From positions 1,589,256-1,653,255 of the forward strand of contig UYJD01000006.1 in NCBI GenBank assembly GCA_900618795.1: DNA of 64,000 nt, given 5' to 3'. The translations under genes were made by a program, and so were the position numbers. The stretch comes from Cyanodermella asteris (lineage: Eukaryota; Ascomycota; Lecanoromycetes; Ostropales; Stictidaceae). The notes below the pieces were generated by a model. It saw nothing but the letters and a program-made list of their open reading frames with translations. It made no database searches and was not told where the DNA came from. Below, in pieces: positions 34,931 to 45,075 of this stretch. The first letter of the stretch is position 1; each line of letters starts with the position of its first letter.

Positions 34931-36093
34931 TGTCTAGAAGTACTTTGGCTATGTTGTAGATCTCTCAATCACAGTGCAGTGACAGAAGTGAGATGCGATT
35001 ATGGAGATTGTCACAAGCTGCTGCCTGACGTGCTGTGCAGCATAGAGCTCATGTGTTTTGCACAAACCAGCTGAGTTTGATTGACCCAGTGACAACAGGA
35101 CAACGTCGATTGTCAAAACAGATCGATGCTTGGTTTGAGCAATTGAAGAGCGGTTTTGCTTCCTCCATCGCCTATTTAAGAGTGGTAGCAATTGCGAGGT
35201 TGAAGCTTTGCCCCGCAACTATGCGGTGTTGCCAAAGTATTTGAAAATGTGCAAGGAAGCTTCTCCGACTCAGAAGCCGAACAACCCATGCAACGTCGAA
35301 CAAGAAGATCATGAGCTTGAAGCGTGATCCTCGTGGCTGCTTGTATTTGGACTGAAGGTTGACTCAAGGCTGTCATGTCAACAGGGCATGATGGTATTCA
35401 AGCCGCGCCGTGATGTCATAATCATGACATCCAGTCTCATCAACAAGTGGTCAATTAGGGTTGCCAGTCCATGCCGCATTCAGGTTATTCCAGAGATTGC
35501 AATCCTTTTCGCTGATGCGAAGCATGGTGGCTGGAAACAAATCGGCATCTGTTGCTTGGTAGGGGCGCGCCAAACAACATAATGTAAATATGAACATTGA
35601 CTCCAGTCGAAAAACGCCGCTGCTGAGTCCATTGTTTTCACTTTCGGTGAATTGCCGTATTGGCCCAATCCGAACAGGATTCGTCACTGTTCTCGGGCCG
35701 CGTACCCGTGGCTAAAGCCTGCGGCATTATACGCAACAGCAACACCCAGATTGGCTAAACAGCCCACTCAATAAGAAACCTGCCTGGGCACTGACAGGGG
35801 TTGTTCCCAGCCACCTTTGAGCCTTCACTCAATTGTTTACTCACAATGGTTCTTGTCGTTGTGCGTTGCCGGCAAGCCGGCAGCGAGCGGTGCGAATGCA
35901 GCGGCTATAGATAGCCTCAAATCTTGCCCGTATGCTGCACCGTCAACCATCTGCATCTCTTGCCTATCTGTGGCATGCTCAAGTAACGCATCACCCTTGA
36001 ACCTTCGAAGCTTCCTTCTTCTCTGCCTCCTTGCCTTCTTCCATAGAAGACTGCCCAACGCATTCGCTTTCGGAAAGTTGACAAACGAGCAAC
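34931..36093. other. Intergenic within the array
   Basis: No supported gene. The end is pyrimidine-rich (cttccttcttctctgcctcc) and is the likely REX-C leader. Confidence 0.5.
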
Positions 36094-37580
36094 ATGGTCG
36101 CCAAAAAGCTTCAGGTGACTCCGGTGATCCCGCTGAACTTCCCTGCTAGGATGAAGAAGCAATCAGTCACCCCAGGATCTGAGCCTATCACGTCTGGATC
36201 GGCCATTCCTATTGCCTCGACACAGGTGATGTCAGGCATTCCGCCGAGCTCTGCAGATTTAGAGTCTGCCGCAGACAACTCGGCGCAAACTTCAACTCAT
36301 ATCGCCGCAGAAGAGCTTCCTGTCATCCTGGCGACAGTACAGGTCCAAGATCGCTCTACCCTCGTCGAGCAATTAACGGCACAGGTCCTTCACGGAAAGG
36401 CCCTGCAGAAGGCAAACTTTGTAGAAGACACTCGATATGCAGGAGCTGATGAAAACATTGAGGTGCCGGATATGTTTCAAGAGTAAGTCACAGATCCCAA
36501 ACACGAGTTCAGGATTTTGACATCCGACAGCAAAACACCAAACCAAATCGCAGAGTCAGCCAAACTCAAGAACTAGGGGAAATGCTTGCAGGCATCACAG
36601 TGGGCGGTATTCTTGCCAAGAAGGGGTAAGCTGCTAGTGTCCTAGCTTTTCAAACTATCGAATGACTTGGACTAACGTATTTATAGAAGTGGTCTTGCTG
36701 CAGCGGCGACGGCGACTGGCCGGGTTGTATCCAACAAGCCGACCATACGTGGCCCTTGTTAAGCCAAGATCACATCAAACGCCACCAATACCACCATACA
36801 CCGCCATTGAACGATGAGAGCGATCCCCGAGCGGTAATTTCGCTCGATTGTAAGATGGGAATTTCGACTACCGGAGAATCTGTCTTACTTCGTATAAGTG
36901 CCTTTGATGCAGCGACGCGAGAGGTTTTGATCTCCAACATTGTCCGACCCGAAGTCAGGGTGTCGCGTTATGTCACACACATAACAGGCGTTTACCCAGG
37001 CACGATCAAGGAAGCCGTGCACAATAACACGCATATCCAGGGGACGTCCGGAGCTCGCAACTTAATCTGGAAGTTCGTTGGTCCTGACACTGTGATCGTG
37101 GGCCACGACATCAAGAACGACTTGGACGTTCTGAAAATCATCCATCCACATGTTGTCGATACCTTGTTCCTCGCTCGCGAGAAGGATCGTTTTACCGATG
37201 AAGAGGTGGAGCGTTTCCTTGACCAGGACAGAAGGAGGAGAGAAGCAGAGGCCCAGGCCGAAATTGGAGAAGGCTTCACGCTGGTCGACCCAGGGCGGAA
37301 GCGGAAGCGGAGTCAAGCTGCTGCTGAACACGCTCGGACCTTGAACGACAGATTGATGCTCCGAAACCGACCGCGCTTTATAGGAAAGTCTTTGAAGGCC
37401 TTGGCAGACCAATTGCTTGGTCGGGAAATTCAGGTGGAGGGCAAGCCTCATTGCAGCACTGAAGACTGTATTGCCACGGCGGACGTGGCATTTGCTCTGA
37501 GCAAGCTGCCGACGGTGACTCACAGGTTGTTGTATAATGATGTGGCTTGGGAGGCTGCCCATTGTGCGGAATATGATTAA
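36094..37580 (+). pseudogene. REX-C: zinc module + exonuclease-like domain, frameshifted, Glu lost
   Basis: Exon 1 (36094-36482) encodes a Ser/Thr/Pro-rich N-terminus up to about 36425. The conserved frame then shifts by one base: TLDMQELMK and LRCRICFK appear in the next frame, matching LDDNQLMELLRCVNCG of REX-D. Exons 36531-36625 and 36687-37580 continue in frame with CRHHSG and, eight residues on, KWSCC. The exonuclease domain reads LDCKMG (Exo I; normal DCEM, so Glu is Lys), GHDIKNDLDVLKIIHP and PHCSTEDC. The insert contains FTLVDPGRKRKR, a possible nuclear signal. A shorter product of 344 residues could start at ATG 36437 and would keep both domains, so complete loss is not certain, but catalysis is unlikely. 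Confidence 0.82.
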
Positions 37581-39197
37581 CAGCTTGTGTAGTGTTTAGT
37601 GATGTCAGGCATGGCTAAATGCACTCCAGTATCGCAATTGCGCCGGCCTTCGAGTCCGGGAGCAGCGTGCGACGCGGTAACGTCTGAGGCCATCTCATGC
37701 AATGAGGTGCTAAGTCAGTTGCAGTAGACGGCGAACGCATGAATCAATCAACATCAATTGGAACAAAAAGAACATTCTCTCTGCAGTGTTATCGATGCGC
37801 CAAGAAGCACGATGTTCCAGTTACTTATCAGAAGTAGGATCAGGTTCTGCTTCAACAGGCTGTCAAACTTCGCTTCACAGATAAAAGCGCAAGCATACAC
37901 AAGACTGACACAACAACAAGTACAACGCGCAAAGACTAACCTGGGTCTATCGTAGCTCATGGAGGGGGCCTTTGAGAAACATACTTCGTTGCCACCAAAG
38001 CTCGACTGAGCGAAATCTTTGACAAGACTTGTGCGACGCCGCCAATGTCACGCGAGCTGGGCGATCTGTACGGCAGTTCGTTGACTTTCCGAGGCTAGCA
38101 CTACTTACTACTAACACTGTAGCAAAGTCTCGTTTTCAATTCACACGTTTGCAGATGTTCGTCCTCCCAAACACCTGAACTTGACATGTCTGTCCAGTTC
38201 CTCCAATAATAATGATGTCACGACGAGTCATAATTCGTACACGCAGACAGAAACGCATGAAGCCTTTCTTCAACTCTGGCCGGCCCCAAAACTGTCGTTT
38301 CGCGAGCAAACACAATTCCAGACTAAAACAAAAGTAAGTGTCACTCAGCCAGTGCCGATTCCGCTGGAGAAGAAGTTCCCTGCATTCTACCCAGCTCGCC
38401 ATGCCTAACGGCCGGAGGAAGCCACTCTTTACGAATTTTTCCATGCTCACGGTCGCCCTGGCGAGGGACTTGGCACCAATGGTGCATATAGCAACGGAGG
38501 CGCAGTTTTATGTACACTATGGCTCATTGAGCTCAAAGTAAGCACAAAATCAGGTCGGTGAACCCACTGGTATTGATGGCTCCGCCGGTCGGAAAGGAGT
38601 CACGATCGTACCCGCGACATCTCAAAACCAGGAGCAATTCCTGCATCCCTTGCCCCTTACAATTGCACAGGCTTCATGCAGACCACTTTTTGTTGATCAG
38701 CTGGCAGTATACAAGTAAATATAAATATGAGATACCCTTGGTTGGGCGGGCCGCCCCCGTGAAGTTGTTCATTGGAAGACACTCGGTGAAGCGCCATATT
38801 GTAGCAAACAGGAGCCGTGACTGATTGGTTAGCCCATCCATTCCGGCAAAAAGGAATTCAGGCAACATTCAAGGTCCGAATGACGAAAATCAATGAGTTG
38901 CCTGCGCAACAGCAGCGTTCTGTTTGTGCTGTCAAAGGTATTGACAGCTTCGCTCAGGTCCTTCACCTCCAAGCACTTGTTGTTGCCAAAGAGTATCGTG
39001 ATCATGTGCGGCGCCGCCAGAGGAAGATATTGTTGCGTCGATAAGAAGCACTCCCAGTCTCTTCTCACTCCGCTGCATCATCAGCTCTTTGCATCTCTGT
39101 GCTGCTGCACGTCTCAGTCCTGTATCACCTTCGTTGATCTTAAGACTCGATCACTCGGCAACACTATCCCTTTCAATCGCCATCGAATAGAGACACC
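37581..39197. other. Intergenic within the array
   Basis: No supported gene. A short frame at about 38331-38408 (VTQPVPIPLEKKFPAFYPAR) weakly resembles the N-terminus of REX-C (VTPVIPLNFPAR) and might be another relic. The last 150 bases are pyrimidine-rich, the probable REX-D leader. Confidence 0.45.
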
Positions 39198-40799
39198 ATG
39201 GTCAACAAGAACGAACCCATAGTTCCGGCGCTCCCGGACTCCGCCTTGCTTTTCAAGAAGTGGAAGCCCGAAAGACCATCCCAACCGCGGAAGCCGGCAA
39301 CATGGGCAAAAACTCTGGCTTACTGCCCGGATCCAATTCCAGGTCCAGTGATTAGACCATTCATGCATTTCTCGCCAGCTCCGGTCATTTCGACTGGGAG
39401 CACATTCTCAATCGTTCAAAACTTGGCGAAAGAGGTGCTGGATGCAGGGAGTTTGGATAAGGGGAAGATTGTGACGTCTCAACTGGATGATAATCAATTG
39501 ATGGAACTGCTCAGATGCGTCAACTGCGGCCAAAAATTGTCACATATCCCTGAAAAGGACCTCGCAATGCCTGAGGTGTGGCGGGAGGACCATGAAATGG
39601 AAGGCAAATGTTTCTTCCATGACGGAACATGGTCCGCGATTGAACGAGTAAGCTGCTTCTCTGATTATCTCCGAGTCATTGCAAAGAACCCCAGACTAAC
39701 TTGATTTTAGGAGTGGTCCTGTTGCGAAGGCGCAGGCGACTCATCTGGTTGCTGCCCGTTTCCTCGGCACCGGATCCCGTCCGTGGATTCAGAACAGGGA
39801 CAGCGTCCCCAGTATTATCGAACTCCGAACGTGGCAGCCGGTGTTATCCCACAAGTTATCGTCGTTGTGGATTGTGAGATGGGCACCGCTTTATCTGGGG
39901 ACAGAGTGCTCCTTAGCGTGAGTATGGCCGACGTAGAGACAGGCCAAGTGCTGCTCGATAGCTTGGTGGACCCCAAAGTTGAGGTGCTGGACTACATCAC
40001 CAGGATCACCGATATCAGGTACAGCGATATTCAACGCGCCTCAATCCGGAGCCAATGCCTCCAAGGTGTTGCAGCTGCTCGGGAGGCCATCTGGTCGTAT
40101 ATCGGGCCAGAAACAATTGTCGTTGGCCAGGCCATCAAGAATGACCTGGATGTCCTGAAGTGGATTCACCCCAACATAGTGGACACTCAGGTGATGGCCC
40201 GCCGACGGAACTGGTTGAGCGAGCCTGAGATCGAGTCTGGATTCCAGAAACACAAGCAGATGGACGCTGAGATTTTGAAAGTACACGCGCGTCTGCAGGC
40301 TGAACAAGAAGCAAAATTGAAGCGTCAACAAGACGAGGATGGGTCAGACTGGACCAGAGTAGGCCCGAAAATGAAACGCATTCCGGCTCCAGAGCTCCAC
40401 GTTAATTCGAAACTTGAAAGAGGCTTGCTTGAAACTTCGGCGCGCTTCGAAAGGGTATCGCTCAAAGCGCTGGCAAAACAGCTTCTCAACAGGGACATCC
40501 AAATGGATGGCCACCCACATTCAAGCAAAGAAGACGTTCTCGCCACAAGGGACATTGCGATTGAACTTTGCAAGTTTCCCGCAAAAGTCTACGGCTTATC
40601 GGATGATGACTGGTTAGAACGCCATTTGGAGCAGTACGGCGCCATAGTCGGACCAGCAGCAAACACACTAGGGGAGAGTACCAAGGTAGCGGCCAACCCG
40701 GACCCGAACTCATCTTCGAGCAACAACACTCTTATAGTTGTTCCAACCAGCTCCGGCCCGGGCTGTAACGACACAGCAACAGAACTGAAAGAAGATTGA
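39198..40799 (+). CDS. REX-D: zinc module + Rex4-type exonuclease, all catalytic residues kept
   Basis: Exons 39198-39647 and 39711-40799 (phase 0) give 512 residues, the longest of the family. A Pro-rich N-terminus of about 100 residues precedes the zinc module: CVNCGQ, CFFHDG, then EWSCC eight residues later and a GCC. The intron after the first CxxC in the other copies is absent here; the one before WSCC is kept. Exonuclease motifs: VVDCEMG, GQAIKNDLDVLKWIHP (the usual GH is GQ; the catalytic Asp is present) and PHSSKEDV. The insert between Exo II and III is a long Gln/Glu/Lys helix with DWTRVGPKMKR. A Ser/Asn-rich tail of about 50 residues follows. It is predicted to be an active 3'-5' exonuclease. 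Confidence 0.88.
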
Positions 40800-41398
40800 G
40801 AGGAAAGGATCGAGCTTTTGACCCACCAAGCTATCTTTTGAGAGACATTGGTCTGCATTCAGACACAAACAAAGGGACACATAGTTCGTTCAACTGGGCA
40901 GCAAGGCGCCTGGTTCCGCAAGGGCGTCGTGATTTCGCTGCGCGCACATAAGAAATTATTGGATTAGCTTATCGATTTGGATAGACGATACTACTCGCAA
41001 GAATTCCACACCGCTTGTTCCGAACATATTGTGTATCATGCAGAAGGGTACCATTTTCGAGTTTCTCGTTTGCGGGTGGATCAATGTTGTGCGACGATGA
41101 CGGCGATGTCACGTGAGCATCATGATCTGTGCGGCAGCTTCATGGTTTAACAAAAGCCGCGATGAGATGCCGAGGCCCATGCGAAGACTAGAGTCTCGTC
41201 CAGTCGTCGGAATTCACACAATAAGTAACATTCATCCTCTCAAGCGTTCCGATCGCTGCTGACCTCCCGGATTCACTTTCACCGCACACAGTTTTCCGTG
41301 ATAACCTCAAGATCTCCATTCTCGTACCTTGCATGCATTTGCCATTTCGATTTTGAGTTCAACCAACACTTCATAGAGACCGTCTGCCATCGTGTACC
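40800..41398. other. Intergenic
   Basis: 3' flank of REX-D and promoter of the hydrolase gene; nothing else seen. Confidence 0.5.
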
Positions 41399-42718
41399 AT
41401 GTCAATCTCACTCTTCCACGTCACCGAGCACATCATCCCAAGCCAGCATATCCGCGACTACCCCAGCGCCGTACGCAGCAACCAAGAAGAAACCCTCCAT
41501 CTACACGTAAAGCAATATGTCCCGCGGCAACAGCCCCCGTCCAACCCTTCCCTCCCCGGCATCACCATAATCAGCACGCACGGCAATGGCTTTCCGAAAG
41601 AAGCCCACGAAGCGCTCTGGGACGACCTCCTCGCAGCATCACATTCCTCCGGCTTCACAATCAACAGCATCTGGATCGCAGACCCCACGCACCAAGGCCT
41701 CAGTTACGCCTTGAACGAAGACAAACTCAGCGACGACCCGTCATGGCTGGACCACAGTCGTGACACGCTATACATGGTGAACCATTTCCGCGAGCACATG
41801 AAGCGTCCGATTTTTGGGATTGGCCACAGCATGGGTGGCGCGCAGCTCGTGCATCTTGCAATCATGCACCCGAGATTGCTCACGGGGCTCGTCCTATTGG
41901 ACCCGGTGATTGTGCCGCGTGTACGAGAAGACGAGCTTGGAAGCCCCGCAAGCACGAATTTGACGAATCTTTCGACTTATAGGAGGGATTTGTGGCCGTC
42001 GAGGGCGGAGGCTGCGGTGGCGTTGCGGAAATCGCCAATGTTTGCATCGTGGGATGACAGGGCATGGAAGGCGTTTGTCAGGTATGGGTTGAGAGATGCA
42101 CCGACAGCGGTGCATCCAGAGGTACCCAGAGACGCGAAACTGGGTAGCCCGCCAGTTACCCTGGCGACGCCGATCCAGCAGGAGGTGCATACTTTCATGC
42201 GCCCAAACTTTGACATGAGAGCACCCGATGGGACGTTGGTGGTCAATCGCAAAACGCACCCGGACGTCTCGTGGATCCAGGGAGAAATCTACCCGGGTCC
42301 GTTCTACAGGGCCGAGCCGATGCAGGTTTACAATGAGCTACCCAACCTGCGACCACCCGTATTGTTCATCCTGGGTGGGACGTCGTTTACTGCGGACCCA
42401 GAGCTGAGAGACACGTATAAGCGTGCCGGCACCGGGCTGGGTGGAAGCGGTGGCGTGGCAGAGGGAAAGGCAAAGCGCGTGATCCTGCAGGACATGGGAC
42501 ACGGTGTTCCGTTTGAAGCACCGAAGGTCACTGCGCAGCATGCTGCTTCGTTTGTTTCCGAAGTTGTCGCGGAATGGAAGTCTGATGAGGTGGAATGGCT
42601 GCGGAAGCAGAATGCAAAGCCGACGCGAGATCACGTCTATCCGAGTGACGAGTGGAGGAGGCAGATCGGGCCGCCACCACAGCGGAAGAAGCCAGCGAAT
42701 GGTCAGTCAAAGATTTAG
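41399..42718 (+). CDS. Alpha/beta hydrolase with C-terminal peroxisomal signal
   Basis: A single exon of 439 residues. The alpha/beta-hydrolase fold shows an oxyanion region STHGNGFPKE, the nucleophile elbow GHSMGG (Ser 144), a strand VLFILGG and the catalytic His in DMGHGVPFE (His 368). It ends QSKI; SKI is an accepted variant of the peroxisomal targeting tripeptide. The domain layout is that of the fungal AKT2/AFT2-like peroxisomal hydrolases, some of which serve host-selective toxin pathways in Alternaria. Most relatives are not in such pathways, and no partner genes lie here. A peroxisomal esterase or thioesterase is inferred; the substrate is unknown. Confidence 0.85.
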   Translation: MSISLFHVTEHIIPSQHIRDYPSAVRSNQEETLHLHVKQYVPRQQPPSNPSLPGITIISTHGNGFPKEAHEALWDDLLAASHSSGFTINSIWIADPTHQGLSYALNEDKLSDDPSWLDHSRDTLYMVNHFREHMKRPIFGIGHSMGGAQLVHLAIMHPRLLTGLVLLDPVIVPRVREDELGSPASTNLTNLSTYRRDLWPSRAEAAVALRKSPMFASWDDRAWKAFVRYGLRDAPTAVHPEVPRDAKLGSPPVTLATPIQQEVHTFMRPNFDMRAPDGTLVVNRKTHPDVSWIQGEIYPGPFYRAEPMQVYNELPNLRPPVLFILGGTSFTADPELRDTYKRAGTGLGGSGGVAEGKAKRVILQDMGHGVPFEAPKVTAQHAASFVSEVVAEWKSDEVEWLRKQNAKPTRDHVYPSDEWRRQIGPPPQRKKPANGQSKI

Positions 42719-42905
42719 AAGGCGATGCCTCGGAATCCATAAGATATGCCCTGCCGATAGGTTATTGAAAACATCAGTTCATGCTACTGTAAGTGCTTGG
42801 CAATATATCGACCGTGGACACGCCGTGAACCTGGACCTCTAGGTTGCCTTAGCTGCCTACCACCTTATGTCTCGATGTATATCCCAACGAACCATTGCAA
42901 ATCCC

Positions 42906-43427
42906 CTAGCTTGAGTACGTGGCTACAAAGGACAAATAGCCGCTCTCGTTGACATCCGGGTTTCTCTGGTTGCCATTCACCTTTGCCTGTCCATTTCGTC
43001 AGCGGTGGCCAATGCCCGCAGGCCCAGTACCACGGAATATGCATAGGACAGAATGCGATAAAAAGAACAGCGCAGTACTCACAATGATTAGAGCATCATT
43101 GCCGGCACAATTAGCATTCTTGAACAGAGCAATGATCAAGTTGGCGCTAACATAGCTTCGGAAGCTGAACGGACCCTTGACGGCCGGCTGAAACTGATTG
43201 CAGAAGACTTCCTCGCCTTGGTACGTCACGACCGGGATGATCTGGCTCGAGCTGCCGCCGAAGTTGGGCTGCGGGTAGAATCCAATGATACCGTTCGGGG
43301 TGCAGGATGACTGGCGGGGTTGCAAGGAGGCGAGTACATTCACTTTTGGATTGGGACTGGCGTTGTGAGCCGGTGCGGCATGGGAAAGGGTCGTCAAAGT
43401 GGCGATGAGAACGGTGCTGAACTGCAT
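42906..43427 (-). CDS. Small secreted protein, beta/gamma-crystallin-like
   Basis: Exons 43427-43083 and 42986-42906, with a 96-base intron (GTGAGT...GACAG, phase 0), encode 141 residues. The start MQFSTVLIATLTTLSHA is a clear signal peptide, followed by a propeptide-like stretch ending LQPRQ. The mature part of about 90 residues has three Cys (SSCTPNG, VFCNQF, NANCAG). It carries IGFYPQPNFGG, which fits the crystallin Greek-key signature (aromatic-x4-aromatic-x-Gly), and a second IIALFKNANCAG strand pair. Several small fungal secreted proteins have this fold. Role unknown; an extracellular or effector-like function is possible. The unspliced frame ends in intron sequence, which favours the spliced model. 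Confidence 0.75.
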
Positions 43428-45075
43428 TTTGATACTAGCGGCCAGATGAACGATTCTAAAATCTGCTCGGCTGAAAGACTGAGAGCTGGGATGAGATCCA
43501 GCACAAGATTGCGGATTGTGAGAGGTCTTTATACCTGCTTCGAGAGTCGAGCAAACCCGCATCGGTCCCGAAGCCTCTCACATGCTCTCAACGGCTGTGC
43601 GGAGAAGTTGTGACGGCGTTCGTTCTTGTTGCCCGAAAGGGTGTTTTTGAAGCCACACATAAGCAGCTGTCAGAGCTAGATGACCATGGCCAGAGCTGTC
43701 AAGTTTTCTGTCCACTTAATCCCGCCAACTATGAAGACTAGAGGGAAAAGGGATCTTGGAAGTGTCCGAGCGGCAGGCTCGGTGTAAGGTCCATTGCAAA
43801 CGGGGCGCTGTCAGAAGCATTGGTTTAGACACGTGTATGATGACAGGCAACGAACGCAGTGGAACTCGTATGCTCGTGAAAGACGATGTCGGAAACTGTG
43901 CGCATGAATGAACAAGAGCCCATACAGCTCCAGAATTTTCCAGCTGTTGCCGAGGGTCAATCGGATTCGCCCTGTCAGTTGTGAAGGGAGTTGACAGCTA
44001 TGTGCTGTTTGATGTCCTAGCGCTACATGACGAAAGGGAGGGCAACGAGACTCTCCGTCTCGTCCAAGTCCACGTTCAAAGAAGCAACTAGCACTCTTTA
44101 TCAGATCGCGGGTTCGCACCACGAGTTTGTGAGATGTGTGGCAAGCCTTGCTAAGCATGCGGCATGACCTGGAAATGTCAGCAACCCCACTGTCATCAAG
44201 ACCGACCTTTCTGCGAGTCTCGAGTAGACTATCCAAAACAACATCGAGTTGCGTGATCTGGCTCCTGGCCAGGTGATTGCTTCGAACACATTGTGGCAGG
44301 ACACTGAAGGCTATCAAAGATGAGGATTGTGTACTACGCCTCCATCGAAGCGAAGACGGACGACAATTCAAGAGATGCCTCGGACTTTGCCGAAGATCTG
44401 CACACCAACACTTGCCCATTATTATGCTCCAAGTTGGTTTTGATCGCTTCGGTGGCGACATCGTCAACGTCACGATCGTGTCACNNNNNNNNNNNNNNNN
44501 NNNNNNNNNTCGTGGACCTCTTCCAGTGTAGTTTATGGCTGCTTTTGCAGGTTAGTGGCGCAATACGAGACCGGAGGGTTCTTCGGTCGGTAGTGAGATC
44601 AGAAGCTTATCCAGGCCGGGACTGAGTAGTCTGATGGCTATTCAGTCGGTATGTCGAAGGACATGTCTTCGATAGGGACTCGAATATCAGTGATTACTAG
44701 CGTACGCATTGAAACGAAAAGCTCGTGAGCCACTGAGCTGAACGGCTGCTCGGATAGCTGAGCCCAAGTATCAGCCATCGTCAACTGGGTAACAGTAGCC
44801 GCTCAAGTCTTGCTGAGATCTGTGCGACGTGGTACGGTGTGGACTGAAAGCGTCGAGAACAGAGGGGAGGTCGGGTCGAGGGCGTTCCGGCAACGCTTTT
44901 AGGCGTGTTTATTCAACTATAACGTCTTGAGCAGCACTCAGCTCTATTGTCTATCGCAGTCGTGCTCTCATCGAACATACCTCTGACCCGAGCTTCAAAC
45001 TGCCACCGGCGTCTCCACTCCCATTGTTTGTAGCGGCCGATTGTTGACTGAGTCGATCTGTTGGTCGTACCTGCG
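43428..45075. other. Intergenic, contains the assembly gap
   Basis: No supported gene. A 220-codon minus-strand frame at 43811-44473 starts with GTG and has a Ser/Arg/Cys/His-rich composition typical of antisense noise. Sequence around the gap may be incomplete. Confidence 0.5.
44485..44509. other. Assembly gap (25 N)
   Basis: Twenty-five unknown bases. The true gap length may differ. Confidence 0.99.

Noticed and set aside
43811-44473. 220-codon minus-strand frame
   Set aside because: GTG start and Ser/Arg/Cys/His-rich composition without motifs; ends next to the assembly gap.
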